DNA from: Candidatus Bathyarchaeota archaeon
Lineage (GTDB): Archaea > Thermoproteota > Bathyarchaeia > TCS64
Direction of reading: 5' to 3'
Length of the DNA stretch: 51,363 bases
Assembly (NCBI GenBank): GCA_016783485.1
Contig: JADHWM010000004.1
Coordinates: 1 to 51,363, forward strand
Both the position numbers and the translations under genes were made by a program. This document shows positions 1 through 8,649 of this stretch, in pieces. Numbering within the stretch: the stretch's first letter is position 1; every line of letters begins with the position of its first letter. Under the pieces are notes generated by a model. That model worked only from the letters and a program-made list of their open reading frames with translations. It did no database searches and was not told where the DNA came from.

Positions 1-708
1 GGAAACCTCGTCCTCCTGGCGATCACCCTGCTGGGGCTCGAGCCAAGCTACGCATTATCCTTCTCGGTTTATCTGCACGTCGGCACAGGGCTCGCCGCGC
101 TGGTATATTTCCGGAGGGAAGTCGCTAGAATCATCATACGGGGGTCTGAGGATGACCGAAGGCTCTTCCAGTTCTTGGCTTCAGCGACTTTCGTGACGGG
201 TGTTGTTGGTTATCCTCTTTTCGCGTTCGTGGAGCTGGCCAGCCTTTACGGGGAGGCGCTGCTGGCGCTGACTGGTGTGGCGCTCCTTGCCACCGGGCTG
301 ATGCAGAAAGGTAGGGAGAGTCGCGATATGCCTCCACCAAACGGCCTTGGACTAAAAGACGGTCTCATCCTGGGCGTCGTTCAAGGGCTGGCAGTTATCC
401 CCGGACTGTCTCGCTCCGGGGTGACGACCACGGCCCTCCTAATCAAAGGGTTCCAGGGCAAGGAGGCCTTCCGGCTCTCCTTCCTCATGAGCATCCCTGC
501 CGTGTTCGCTGCCGCTGCGGGACTAGCGATGGTCGAGGGGATCCCACCTATTGATAGTGGCATCCTTGTGGCTTTATCGGCGTCGTTCATATCGGCTCTA
601 GTGTCGATCGATCTCCTCATCAAGCTGGCTCAGAGAACGCGGTTTTGGAAGCTCTGCGTCGTATTGGGTTTAATTGCTCTCCTCGCTGTTCTCCCGTCCC
701 TCTTTTAA
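1..708 (+). CDS. uppP: Undecaprenyl-diphosphatase-like protein UppP/BacA, 5' end cut by window
   Basis: The frame is open from base 1, so the gene begins outside the window; the ORF track shows only the part after base 175. About 235 residues are visible. They are strongly hydrophobic with several membrane helices. The segment YLHVGTGLAALVYFRREV matches the first conserved UppP region and GLSRSGVTTTALL matches the PGxSRSG signature that forms the active site. UppP enzymes remove a phosphate from undecaprenyl pyrophosphate; in archaea the substrate is probably a dolichyl or other polyprenyl pyrophosphate used as glycan carrier (inference). The next gene is 200 bases away, so no operon link downstream is evident. 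Confidence 0.88.
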   Translation, partial: GNLVLLAITLLGLEPSYALSFSVYLHVGTGLAALVYFRREVARIIIRGSEDDRRLFQFLASATFVTGVVGYPLFAFVELASLYGEALLALTGVALLATGLMQKGRESRDMPPPNGLGLKDGLILGVVQGLAVIPGLSRSGVTTTALLIKGFQGKEAFRLSFLMSIPAVFAAAAGLAMVEGIPPIDSGILVALSASFISALVSIDLLIKLAQRTRFWKLCVVLGLIALLAVLPSLF

Positions 709-907
709 AACGGATTGTTCATTTGGGAAGAACGGTTAATGATGGAAGTGCGCGTAATAGTTTCCGCACGAAGTGGAGTAACGACTGAAACATCGAAGGT
801 TAATCTGGCGGCAATTCCGCATAGATTTACCCGGACTATAAACGAAGCTGTTGATAGGGGCCTCAACCAATAGAATCTTTTTGAACCGATAGAACCTTAG
901 TCTTCAA

Positions 908-2338
908 GTGGTCCTCTTGAAGGTCCTGTTCATCGAGCCCCCCAAAGACTTCTGGTTCGTCATGGGCGAGTACCTCCCTCCCCCCACCGCGGCTATCCAA
1001 CTCGCTGCATATCTCGAGGCAAAACGCCCTACTGACGAGATCACCATCCTTGACTGCCAAGCCGAGCGCCTCGACTGGGGCGACGTGGGGAAGCGCATCG
1101 AGAAGGAGGACCCCCACATCGTCGCGGTCAGCAGCTTATCCACGTGTAACGCATACACCGTCATAAGGACCCTCGACCTCGCAAAGAAGGTCGCTCCCGA
1201 TGTTTTCACGATAACCGGTGGTCAGCACTTCACCGCTCTCTCGGAGCCCAGTCTACATCAGTATCCTGCTATCGACGCGATCGCCCGGGGCGAAGGGGAG
1301 GTGACTCTCGTGGAAGTTGTTGACGCTCTCGATGAAAGCAGCAAGTTCACAGACATCCTGGGGCTCACGTTCAGGCATAAGGACAAAGTTGTCTCGAACC
1401 CCGATAGACCATTGCTCACTGATCTCGACTCTTTACCCATGCCCGGCTATCACCTCGTTGAGCAGAACCTCGACCGATATCACTTCAAAATGATGGCCGG
1501 GGACATGCGCTACGTCATCATAGAAGGGAGCAGGGGTTGTACCCACGACTGCAGGTTCTGCAGCCAGTGCCGCTTCTGGGGGCGCAGATGGAGGGCAAAG
1601 TCCGGTAAACGCATCGCCCAGGAGATGGAGTACGTAAGGGAGCGGTTCGGTGCAGAGTTCGTGTGGCTCACTGATGACAACTTCGCCTTCGGCCCCCGTT
1701 CCAGGGAGATGTTCGACGAGCTCACCCAGCGCAACCTAGGGGATCAGCTCTACTGGTTCGTTCAGGCAAGGGTCGACGACGTCGCAAGAAACAGCGAGAT
1801 TATCCCCGAGATGAGAAAGTCCGGCAACCAGTGGGTCCTACTGGGAGTCGAGAGCGGGGACTCCGAGGCCCTCGCTAATTACGGCAAGGGCACCAATCCC
1901 GGGCAGGCTCATGAGGCCGTCAAAATCCTCAAGGATAACGACATCTTCGCCCAGGCCACACTGATAATCGGGAACCGCAAGGACACCCACGAGTCGATTG
2001 CAGGCCTCCGGCGATACGTCGAGGACCTCGACCCCGACATCGCTATCCACATGATCCTTACGCCCTTCCCCGGTACCCCCCTCTACGAGGAGGCCGATGC
2101 GAAGGGCTGGATAGAGGACAGGAACTGGGCCAACTACGACATGATCCATGCCGTGATGCCCACCGAGACGTTGTCGACCCGGGAGGTTCAGGAGGAGCTC
2201 TTCCTGTGCTACAGGAGCTTCTTCGGTAAACTGCCCCGGCAGATACGCGGCGTCATCTCCTCCAACAGATTCAAGCGGAAGACCTACCGCTATATGGCGA
2301 GCCAGCAGCTACTTCGGCAGCTCAGGGGCCTCATATGA
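908..2338 (+). CDS. B12-binding-domain radical SAM protein
   Basis: The 476-residue protein has an N-terminal cobalamin-binding-like Rossmann region (residues about 1-150, starting KVLFIEPPK, with ITGGQHFTALSEP and ARGEGEVTL). A radical SAM core follows, whose cluster motif is CTHDCRFCSQC (CxxxCxxC) near residue 210. LLGVESGDSEAL and the stretch ILTPFPGTPLYEEA are typical of the BchE/HpnR-like family. Such enzymes often catalyse methylation or cyclisation; the substrate cannot be read here. Translation probably starts at GTG 908. Its stop overlaps the start of the next gene (ATGA), so the two are likely co-translated, which hints at a lipid or membrane-related role (inference). Confidence 0.88.
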   Translation: MVLLKVLFIEPPKDFWFVMGEYLPPPTAAIQLAAYLEAKRPTDEITILDCQAERLDWGDVGKRIEKEDPHIVAVSSLSTCNAYTVIRTLDLAKKVAPDVFTITGGQHFTALSEPSLHQYPAIDAIARGEGEVTLVEVVDALDESSKFTDILGLTFRHKDKVVSNPDRPLLTDLDSLPMPGYHLVEQNLDRYHFKMMAGDMRYVIIEGSRGCTHDCRFCSQCRFWGRRWRAKSGKRIAQEMEYVRERFGAEFVWLTDDNFAFGPRSREMFDELTQRNLGDQLYWFVQARVDDVARNSEIIPEMRKSGNQWVLLGVESGDSEALANYGKGTNPGQAHEAVKILKDNDIFAQATLIIGNRKDTHESIAGLRRYVEDLDPDIAIHMILTPFPGTPLYEEADAKGWIEDRNWANYDMIHAVMPTETLSTREVQEELFLCYRSFFGKLPRQIRGVISSNRFKRKTYRYMASQQLLRQLRGLI

Positions 2339-3030
2339 GGGAGAGATTTGATGGTCTGCCCCTTCCTGAACTCGTCTTATCAATAGTTGGGATGATCCTA
2401 GTCCTCAAAGCCCTAGAGAACAGCCTGTCACCGGTCACACAACAAGATCCCGTCCACCTCATCATTTTCGTCGCATTATGCGCTTTGGGGGCAGTCGCCA
2501 CCCTCTTCCCCCGTAGATGTTCCCCCGAGATCCGAGTATCCGGCGACCTCCCCCCCTCAAGATACACGGACGTTCTCGGCATCAGAGTCATCCATGGTCA
2601 CCACTCCGACTGCAGTGGATTCAGCAACCACGAGATACGCCTCGGTGAGAAACGAATCTGTGCCGGCTGCCTCGGCCTCCTCGCCGGCTCCCTTATAGCA
2701 ATAATCATCACAGTGACCCAGGCCATTCAAAGTATATCCGTCCCCCCTCAGTCCGGACTCCTTGGACTAGCCTTCGTAGCTGCAGGTCTAGCCTACAGCG
2801 TTTTGATCCCCGGGAGCCCTCCCGTCTTTCGGACGGCCCTCAATGCCTTTTTCGTGACGGGCTTCGCCCTCGTATATCTCGTCCTCACGAGCATGCGCGG
2901 CCTGGGTCTTATGGGCATCAGCCTCAGCGTGTTCTGGATGTACACGAGGATACGGCTCTCCCGCTGGAGCCACGAGAGGCTCTGCGCTGGCTGTGATGAG
3001 CCCTGTAATGAAAAAATGGGTGGAAACTAG
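2335..3030 (+). CDS. Polytopic membrane protein with CAGCLG motif (DUF2085-like)
   Basis: 231 residues with about five predicted membrane helices. A cytosolic or loop segment contains GHHSDC followed by RICAGCLGLLAGS. This resembles the Cys/His pattern of DUF2085 membrane proteins (CARCLG-type motif), so a metal-binding loop is possible. The C-terminus carries a second cysteine group, LCAGCDEPCNE. The ATG overlaps the stop codon of the radical SAM gene, indicating translational coupling. The biochemical function is unknown. It is convergent with, and overlaps by four bases, the zinc-ribbon gene on the other strand. Confidence 0.7.
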   Translation: MRERFDGLPLPELVLSIVGMILVLKALENSLSPVTQQDPVHLIIFVALCALGAVATLFPRRCSPEIRVSGDLPPSRYTDVLGIRVIHGHHSDCSGFSNHEIRLGEKRICAGCLGLLAGSLIAIIITVTQAIQSISVPPQSGLLGLAFVAAGLAYSVLIPGSPPVFRTALNAFFVTGFALVYLVLTSMRGLGLMGISLSVFWMYTRIRLSRWSHERLCAGCDEPCNEKMGGN

Positions 3031-3335
3031 CGCTTTGAGAGCGCGTTGTAGACGATGAACAGCCCGAGTAAGATGACGGGTATCGGCCACAGTCTGTCCC
3101 ATGACGCCCACCAGAAGGTTCCTTGGAGGAGTTGTGATGCTCCCGCGAGGATGATCATCAACCCGATGAAGATCCCGAACCAGTTCCCCCCTCCGGACCC
3201 GAAGCAGAGATCATCGTTTCTCCTGCTCCGCCGGTAGTGCCTGGACCTGATCTCCTCCCTCAGGGGCGCTTCGCAGCTCTTGCAGTTCACGGCGTCGTCC
3301 TCGTTCTCTGCTCCGCATTTAGTGCAGTAAACCAA
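3027..3335 (-). CDS. Zinc-ribbon membrane protein
   Basis: A short protein (about 102 residues from the TTG at 3335) with an N-terminal zinc ribbon, CTKCGAENEDDAVNCKSC, followed by a basic stretch (HYRRSRR) and two hydrophobic helices around IFIGLMIILAGASQLL and PIPVILLGLFIVYNAL. The start at 3335 is chosen because the protein then begins MVYCTKCG, the same layout as the zinc-ribbon gene ending at 5048; TTG 3350 and GTG 3344 are alternatives. Such small zinc-ribbon membrane proteins are common in archaea and of unknown function. Confidence 0.72.
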   Translation of the reverse strand: MVYCTKCGAENEDDAVNCKSCEAPLREEIRSRHYRRSRRNDDLCFGSGGGNWFGIFIGLMIILAGASQLLQGTFWWASWDRLWPIPVILLGLFIVYNALSKR

Positions 3336-3395
3336 GTCAACCACTCGCAAAGGAGTAAAACTTCATCAGATAAAAGAACGTTTTGGTAACCGTCA

Positions 3396-4151
3396 TCAGA
3401 TGAAGAGATCCATGCCCCTGGGTCGAACGAGTTCTAAGGCGGACGCGGACTCGGAGGGCTCATACGCGTAGCCCCTGATGATAGCCGCTGGGATGCCTTC
3501 ATCCGCTTGTCCGATGGCCAATTCGGCGGCCGCTGCGAGTTCATCGGCTACCGCTGTCCGCTTCACTTTGAGCTCGTACCCGAAGAGGTCGTGCTCTCCG
3601 CGTCTGTCCCGGATGACGTTGAAGCCCGAGGCTCCCACGGCCACGTTCACCTCACCATCCCTGTGCCCCCTCCCGTGGGTGTCGCAGACGATCGCAGCAA
3701 CCTCGATACCGGCTAGTTCCCTCACCCTGTCGCGGAATGCTCGGGCTGATCCATCGGGATCCTCCGGGAGCAGCGCCACCACTTCCTCCCCCGGAACGTT
3801 GGACTTGTCGACGCCAGAGTTGGCGCATACGAATCCCTGCCACGTCTCGGTTATGAGTACCCCTGGCGCCATCCGTCTTATCGCCCTCGAGTCACTTAAC
3901 ACAACCTCCACGAGTCGAGGGTCTTTACCGGTGAACTCCGCGTATCGTAGTGCAATTTCTGAAGGCTCGACGGAGCTAAGATCCACTGTCCTCCCCTCCG
4001 CCCTTGAGACGATGACGTGGGACAGGACCACCACATCCCCGTTCCGGAGGGGATTCCCCTGGGAATTCAAAGCCTCCAAGATGAGGGCGGCTAGGTCGTC
4101 CCCCTCCTCGATAATTGGTAAGCCTTCGATCCCGATGATCTCGATCCTCAT
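3396..4151 (-). CDS. cofE: Coenzyme F420-0:L-glutamate ligase
   Basis: 251 residues, the usual length for CofE. The enzyme adds one or more L-glutamates to F420-0 using GTP, the last steps of coenzyme F420 synthesis. Family signatures visible are GDVVVLSHVIVSRAEGR near residue 40, LITETWQGFVCANSGVDKSN in the middle, and CDTHGRGHRDGEVNVAVG with metal and nucleotide-binding acidic residues. The ATG at 4151 is preceded by AGGAG at good spacing; the ORF-track start six codons upstream is less likely. The gene stands alone, divergent from the HD hydrolase gene, and indicates that the organism makes F420. Confidence 0.93.
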   Translation of the reverse strand: MRIEIIGIEGLPIIEEGDDLAALILEALNSQGNPLRNGDVVVLSHVIVSRAEGRTVDLSSVEPSEIALRYAEFTGKDPRLVEVVLSDSRAIRRMAPGVLITETWQGFVCANSGVDKSNVPGEEVVALLPEDPDGSARAFRDRVRELAGIEVAAIVCDTHGRGHRDGEVNVAVGASGFNVIRDRRGEHDLFGYELKVKRTAVADELAAAAELAIGQADEGIPAAIIRGYAYEPSESASALELVRPRGMDLFI

Positions 4152-4214
4152 GAAAATCTCCTGAGACAACCAAACTCTTGATGGTTAAAAGGGAGACGGT
4201 TGAAACCGGGGAAG

Positions 4215-4227
4215 GGGTCTGAGACCC
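4215..4227. promoter_or_regulatory. Perfect palindrome just upstream of a TATA box
   Basis: GGGTCT-G-AGACCC is a perfect 6+1+6 palindrome directly abutting a TATA-like element (TTTTTATG, 4228-4235) that would place transcription start near 4258, ten bases before the GTG of the HD hydrolase gene. The position fits an operator or activator site next to the BRE. It lies between divergent cofE and the HD gene, so it could affect either. Confidence 0.4.
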
Positions 4228-4267
4228 TTTTTATGCGGGAAAGCCTCAGCACAAAGGGGGTTGAACC

Positions 4268-5044
4268 GTGTCTAACATCCTCAGCATCCCCGCAAGGGGC
4301 AACGAGAAGCTCGAGAAGTTGCTCGAGTTCGTGGACGGCGACGTGGAGCTCCAGACGCTTTGGCGGTGCTCCAACGTCCTCGCAGTGGACCGCCTGGGGC
4401 TCAACGATCACGGCCCTGTCCATGTCAAGATCGTGGCCAACGGGGCCTTGAAGATGCTCAGGATCATGGTGGAGAGGGGCGTGGAGCCCGGCATCGTGAA
4501 GGAATACGGTATGACGGCCGAGGACTCCGAGGTGGTCGTGGTCCTCGCATCCATTCTGCACGACCTGGGAATGGCCTTTGCGAGGAAGGCCCACGAGATC
4601 TACAGCGTGCCCCTCGCCCTCGGCGTCCTCAAGAGGTGCCTCCCCCTGTGCTACTCGACGGAGGAGGCCACCATCGTCGCATCCGAGGTCCTCCACGCGA
4701 TAATAAGCCACCACGCCCCAAATCAACCACTCACAGTGGAGGCGGGGATCGTAAAGGTCGCAGACGCCCTCGACATGGAGAAGGGGCGGGCCAGGATCCC
4801 CTACGAGAAGGGGAGGATAGACATCCACTCCGCATCCGCCATTGCTATCGAGAATGTCACCATCGAGGAGGGGGAGGACAAGCCCATAACCATCAGCATC
4901 GAGATGACCAACCCCGCGGGCATCTTCCAGGTGGACAACCTCCTCGGGGCAAAGATCGAGGGAAGCGGCATAGAACAGTACATTCACGTAGAAGCGAGGA
5001 TAAAAGAGGGAGACGAGATCCGGGTCGTGAACTTCGACCTGTGA
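4268..5044 (+). CDS. HD-domain phosphohydrolase
   Basis: 258 residues. Metal-binding HD-superfamily residues are seen as NDHGPVHVKIVAN (first His), ASILHDLGMAFARKAHE (the HD pair) and HAIISHH, in the normal order. The C-terminal 80 residues form a separate beta-rich domain of the kind found in archaeal HD proteins. Likely a metal-dependent phosphohydrolase or nucleotidase; the substrate is not evident. GTG start at 4268, short leader after a TATA box at about 4228. Convergent with the DUF4342 gene, stops three bases apart. Confidence 0.85.
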   Translation: MSNILSIPARGNEKLEKLLEFVDGDVELQTLWRCSNVLAVDRLGLNDHGPVHVKIVANGALKMLRIMVERGVEPGIVKEYGMTAEDSEVVVVLASILHDLGMAFARKAHEIYSVPLALGVLKRCLPLCYSTEEATIVASEVLHAIISHHAPNQPLTVEAGIVKVADALDMEKGRARIPYEKGRIDIHSASAIAIENVTIEEGEDKPITISIEMTNPAGIFQVDNLLGAKIEGSGIEQYIHVEARIKEGDEIRVVNFDL

Positions 5045-5047
5045 TCC

Positions 5048-5371
5048 TTATACAGGCAGTCTTCGCTCGACGGCGATGGTGCAGCGGGTTGCTAGGGCCG
5101 CAATGGCCCCCAGGGCTGCGAGGTAGGGGACGAACAGGGCGCCAATCACCCCCACCGTGACCGGGATCTCGAGGAGGGTGTCTCCTCTCTCGTTTCTGAC
5201 GATGAGTCGGCTCACGTTTCCCTCTGCGATGAGCTCTTTCACCCGTCCTACGAGGTCGTCGGCGGAGACCTGGAATTCCTCCCACTCGGAGGCCTTGACG
5301 GCGGCTCCGCATTTGGAGCAGTATCTGGCGTCCTCGGAGAGCTCCTTTCCGCACTCCATGCAGTAGACCAT
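5048..5371 (-). CDS. Zinc-ribbon DUF4342 membrane protein
   Basis: 107 residues from ATG 5371 (MVYCMECGKEL). An N-terminal zinc ribbon (CMECG then YCSKCG) precedes a DUF4342 domain: DDLVGRVKELIAEGNVSRL, then TLLEIPVTVGVIGALF and a closing hydrophobic hairpin ending in RCTIAVER. The ORF track extends ten residues upstream to MTLENLWMIT, but the zinc-ribbon family usually begins directly with MxYCxxCG. DUF4342 proteins are membrane-associated and functionally uncharacterised. Same N-terminal layout as the gene at 3027-3335. Confidence 0.78.
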   Translation of the reverse strand: MVYCMECGKELSEDARYCSKCGAAVKASEWEEFQVSADDLVGRVKELIAEGNVSRLIVRNERGDTLLEIPVTVGVIGALFVPYLAALGAIAALATRCTIAVERRLPV

Positions 5372-5470
5372 TGTTATCATCCACAGATTCTCGAGGGTCA
5401 AAGATAAATGCGTCGAGGCGTCGAGACGGCTGTTTGGCTTAGTCCAGAATCCTTATATTTTGGAGCCATT

Positions 5471-5509
5471 CCTAGGTAGAAGTCTACTAGGTTGAAGTCT
5501 ACTATGTTG
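5471..5509 (+). promoter_or_regulatory. Candidate PadR operator: inverted repeat plus tandem repeat
   Basis: GTAGA-AG-TCTAC (5476-5487) is a perfect inverted repeat, extended by CCTA and TAGG with one bulged base. The 15-base unit AAGTCTACTAGGTTG (5480-5494) is repeated directly with a single mismatch at 5495-5509, and the second copy contains the ATG of the padR gene. A TATA box (TTATATTTT, about 5452-5460) lies just upstream, so a protein bound here would cover the transcription start and start codon. PadR regulators commonly autorepress through such dyads. Confidence 0.55.
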
Positions 5510-6043
5510 AGGGCAGGTCCCTTAGCCTCGGGAGCGGTGAGCCCCCTCCAGTTCCTCCTGTTGCTTCAGTTGAATGAAGGTCCAAAGTATGGCTATGAGA
5601 TGCTAAAGTTCCTGAGGGACGAGTTCGAGGGCGTCTGGGAAGTCAGAACGGGGAGCTTGTACCCCGCCCTGAGGAGCCTCGAGTCCAGGGGATTCGTAGA
5701 GACCGCCATGAAGGATGAGACCGAGTTCTACACTCTGACACCCAGCGGGGAAGACCTCCTCAACAGCTTCAGCGAGAGGATCGAGCTCCGGAGCAAGTTC
5801 ACAAACAGGTTCTTCAGAGCCATGTTCAAACTCATGCCCCCCAACATACGGAGCGGGGTCCTAGAGATCTTCCGCAAGCTCTCCGAGGACGACATGGACT
5901 TCTACTCCGCACAGATGGACCTCCTCAACGAGTCCATGGACAAGGAGTCGATGCTAGAATGCCTCGACGAGGTCAAGTCCATCATGGAGACCCGTCTCGA
6001 GATGATCGAGCGTGTAAGGCAGAAGATCGAGGAGGGGAGCTGA
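5504..6043 (+). CDS. PadR-family transcriptional regulator
   Basis: 179 residues. The winged-helix region, FLLLLQLNEGPKYGYEMLKFL and then VRTGSLYPALRSLESRGFV with the wing ETEFYTLTPSGED, is diagnostic of PadR. The C-terminal half is helical and probably dimerises. ATG 5504 is chosen over TTG 5492. It is the first gene of the exporter operon, ending one base into the ABC ATPase start (TGATG). It most likely controls that operon and itself through the repeats at 5471-5509 (inference); PadR proteins often respond to small toxic or signalling molecules. Confidence 0.88.
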   Translation: MLRAGPLASGAVSPLQFLLLLQLNEGPKYGYEMLKFLRDEFEGVWEVRTGSLYPALRSLESRGFVETAMKDETEFYTLTPSGEDLLNSFSERIELRSKFTNRFFRAMFKLMPPNIRSGVLEIFRKLSEDDMDFYSAQMDLLNESMDKESMLECLDEVKSIMETRLEMIERVRQKIEEGS

Positions 6044-6732
6044 TGTCCGTGGTCATGGAGACCGTGGGGCTCGAGAAGGAGTACCCCCAGGGTGGCAGCG
6101 TCCTTAGGGTGCTGAAGGGCATCGACCTCAAGGTGGTTAAGGGGGAGTTCATGGCCATAATGGGGCCATCCGGGAGCGGCAAGTCGACCCTCCTCAACAT
6201 GCTGGGGGCCCTCGACAAGCCCTCGGCCGGAAAGATAATCGTCCATGGCACCGACCTCTCCACGCTGAATGACAACGAGCTCGCGGATCTCAGGAACAAG
6301 GAGATAGGCTTCGTGTTCCAGTTCTTCAACCTGATCCCCCGCTTCGACGCCCTGAAAAACGTCGAGCTCCCCATGGCCATTGCAGGGGTCCCCTCCCGGG
6401 AGAGGCGGGAGCGGGCCGGGAAGCTCCTCGAGCTCGTGGGTCTCAAGGAGCGGATGGATCACAAGCCCGCGGAGCTGAGCGGCGGGGAGCAGCAGAGGGT
6501 CGCCATCGCTAGGGCCCTCGTGAACGAGCCCTCGGTCCTGCTCTGCGACGAGGTCACGGGGAACCTAGACTCGAAGACGGGCTTCGAGGTGATGGAGCTC
6601 CTCCTATCCTTCAACAAGGAGCAGGGGAAGACGTTCATCCTCATCACCCACGACCCCAACGTCGCCCAGATGGCGCAGCGCCTAGTCCAGCTCCAGGACG
6701 GAATAATCATTGGAGAGAAACAGCTATGGTGA
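6043..6732 (+). CDS. ABC transporter ATP-binding protein, MacB/LolD type
   Basis: 229 residues from ATG 6043, preceded by a strong GGAGGGGAG ribosome site. All ATPase motifs are present: Walker A GPSGSGKST, Q-loop FVFQFFNLIPRFDALKNVE, signature LSGGEQQRVAIARAL, Walker B LLCDEVTGNLD (the usual DEPTGNLD with a Pro to Val change) and the switch His in LITHD. The FQxxNL and TGNLD motifs are typical of the MacB/LolD/FtsE class, whose partner is a four-helix FtsX-type permease such as the one encoded two genes downstream. Its stop overlaps the next gene by seven bases. Confidence 0.92.
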   Translation: MSVVMETVGLEKEYPQGGSVLRVLKGIDLKVVKGEFMAIMGPSGSGKSTLLNMLGALDKPSAGKIIVHGTDLSTLNDNELADLRNKEIGFVFQFFNLIPRFDALKNVELPMAIAGVPSRERRERAGKLLELVGLKERMDHKPAELSGGEQQRVAIARALVNEPSVLLCDEVTGNLDSKTGFEVMELLLSFNKEQGKTFILITHDPNVAQMAQRLVQLQDGIIIGEKQLW

Positions 6733-8639
6733 GAAACTTGAAACGTGAAAGAGCATCGATGTTGATACTGGTCATCGCGATCGCGATGGCCTCCCAGATC
6801 CTGATGGTAGAGGCACCGGACTATCTCCCGGTCCTCCGAATATCCACCGACGACGTCTACCTCACCGCGGGTGAGGAGAACCAGATCAAGTTCACACTGA
6901 CCAACGTGGGCTCGTGGAGCATCTACGAGGCCAAGATCTCCCTCTCTGTCCCGGCGACCACGCCCGGGATCTCGTTGCTGGATGGCTACCACCAGGTCTA
7001 CAACCAGATAAACGACGGCGCCTCGAAGACCTTCTACACCCAGGTTTACGTCGACGAGGATACGCCGCTTGGCGCGTACAGCCTCACCCTCCAAGCCACG
7101 TACATGCAGAAGGTCCAGTATGGGGTCGAGATGCTGGAGTCAACGACTCTCCAGATAGGGATCGTGGTCGACAGCGTCTCCAAGCTCAGCTACAGGATGA
7201 GCGCGGAGGCCGACAACCCCGTGTTCACCGCCGGTGCCGATAACCAATTGAACGTCAAGCTTGAGAATCTCGGGGATGCAACAGTCTACGAGATCGACTC
7301 GACAGTCACATCGACCTCTCCCTACATCGTGGTGCTGCAAGGCGCAAGGTTCACCCACACCAGTCTAGACGCCAACATGAGCGTGCTGCACCCCGCGACC
7401 GTGAGAGTGTCCAGGAACACGCCCCTAGGGGTCTACACGTTGTCGGAGACCGTGGTCTACGAGGACGCGGCGGGTCAGACCTATTTCGAGAGTTTCGTCG
7501 TAGGGATCACGGTCAACAGCTCAACGCTCCCCAACCCGTTGCTGAGCGTCAGCATCGGGGACCCCCGATTGATCGCGGGAGCCGAGAATCCGGTCACCGT
7601 CAACCTCGTCAACATCGGCGACGAGGGCCTCAGCGATGTCGAGGTCTCTCTGGTCTCCGCATCGCCGTACATCGCAATCTTGGAGGGCGGCCGCATCAAC
7701 ATCGACGAGCTGGACCCTGACGAGGGCGTCGCCATGGACGTCGTCATCGCCGTCTCTAGGAGCGCCCCCGTGGGAGTCTACACTCTTTCTACCTCGTCCT
7801 CCTACCAGGGGTCCGACAGCCAGGGTTACATGGAGGCCTCGACCCTAGGTGTCAGCGTGGAGTCGGTGAAGGTCCCCGTCCAGACCTCGGTCGTGATGCG
7901 CAGCTATGCCACATCGATCGATCCCGTGAGGCCCGGGGACGAGTTAGAGCTGGTCGTGGAGCTGGAGTGTCTGGGCTCCGACGCCCACGACGTGAAGGCG
8001 GCCCTCTCCCTCGACCCCCTCACAGGGATATCGACGATGAGCCCCACCCTTGTCTCATTGGGTGAAATGGACGCCGGGGAGCGGTCAGAGGCCAAGTTCG
8101 ATCTGCTGGTGAGCGGCAACGTACGGGCGGGGCAGTACCCCGGTATCGCCAGCATCACCTACCTGGACGCCGATGGGGTGCCTAGGAGTCTCAGGGAGAC
8201 CGTGACGCTGAGCGTCAGGGGGATAGTGGAATTCACACTCATAAACGCCGGCACCGTTTCGGTCGGCGTCGGGGAGTCCAAGGAGCTCGAGGCGGACATG
8301 CTCTTGGTGGGCACCGAGAGCGTCCAGTTCGTGAACATCGAGGTCGTCGAGGACTCTGTCTTCGAGCGCACCGCTGAGAGCGATGAGTACATCGGGGCGG
8401 TGGACCCCGACAGCCCCATCCCCTTCGAGGTCTGGTTCAGGGTGGCGGACGGTACCGATGTGGGGGAGCACACCTTGACACTGAAGATCACATATCAGGA
8501 CGACCTGAACCAGGAGCACGTCGAGACCCTGAGGCTCACCGTGGACGTGGAGGAACCCTCATCGCAGTCCGACATGCAATCCAGCTCCACCGGGGGTTTC
8601 TGGGTCTGGCTCCGCAGACTCTTGGGACTGGGACCATAG
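6726..8639 (+). CDS. Exported repeat protein with about five CARDB/COG1361-like domains
   Basis: 637 residues. The N-terminus (SMLILVIAIAMASQILMVEA) is a signal peptide or anchor. The rest consists of about five beta-sandwich repeats of 90-120 residues. The first three share a pattern of xLTAGEENQIKFTLTNVG at the start and TPLGxYTLxxxxxYxD at the end; the last two are more divergent. The end is SSSTGGFWVWLRRLLGLGP, a possible membrane-associating tail. COG1361-type (S-layer-like) domains of this sort mediate surface contacts. Encoded between the ATPase and permease of one exporter, it is probably an extracytoplasmic partner of that exporter, in the position a MacA adaptor has in bacteria (inference). 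Confidence 0.75.
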   Translation: MVRNLKRERASMLILVIAIAMASQILMVEAPDYLPVLRISTDDVYLTAGEENQIKFTLTNVGSWSIYEAKISLSVPATTPGISLLDGYHQVYNQINDGASKTFYTQVYVDEDTPLGAYSLTLQATYMQKVQYGVEMLESTTLQIGIVVDSVSKLSYRMSAEADNPVFTAGADNQLNVKLENLGDATVYEIDSTVTSTSPYIVVLQGARFTHTSLDANMSVLHPATVRVSRNTPLGVYTLSETVVYEDAAGQTYFESFVVGITVNSSTLPNPLLSVSIGDPRLIAGAENPVTVNLVNIGDEGLSDVEVSLVSASPYIAILEGGRINIDELDPDEGVAMDVVIAVSRSAPVGVYTLSTSSSYQGSDSQGYMEASTLGVSVESVKVPVQTSVVMRSYATSIDPVRPGDELELVVELECLGSDAHDVKAALSLDPLTGISTMSPTLVSLGEMDAGERSEAKFDLLVSGNVRAGQYPGIASITYLDADGVPRSLRETVTLSVRGIVEFTLINAGTVSVGVGESKELEADMLLVGTESVQFVNIEVVEDSVFERTAESDEYIGAVDPDSPIPFEVWFRVADGTDVGEHTLTLKITYQDDLNQEHVETLRLTVDVEEPSSQSDMQSSSTGGFWVWLRRLLGLGP

Positions 8640-8649
8640 GGGATAGCCT

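Noticed and set aside
4148-4987. 279-residue minus-strand ORF opposite the HD hydrolase
   Set aside because: Antisense shadow rich in His/Asp/Val; the HD protein on the plus strand has clear motifs and a promoter.
6726-8639. Internal DNA repeats suggestive of a repeat array
   Set aside because: The repetition is at protein-domain level only; no regularly spaced identical DNA units, so neither CRISPR nor satellite.
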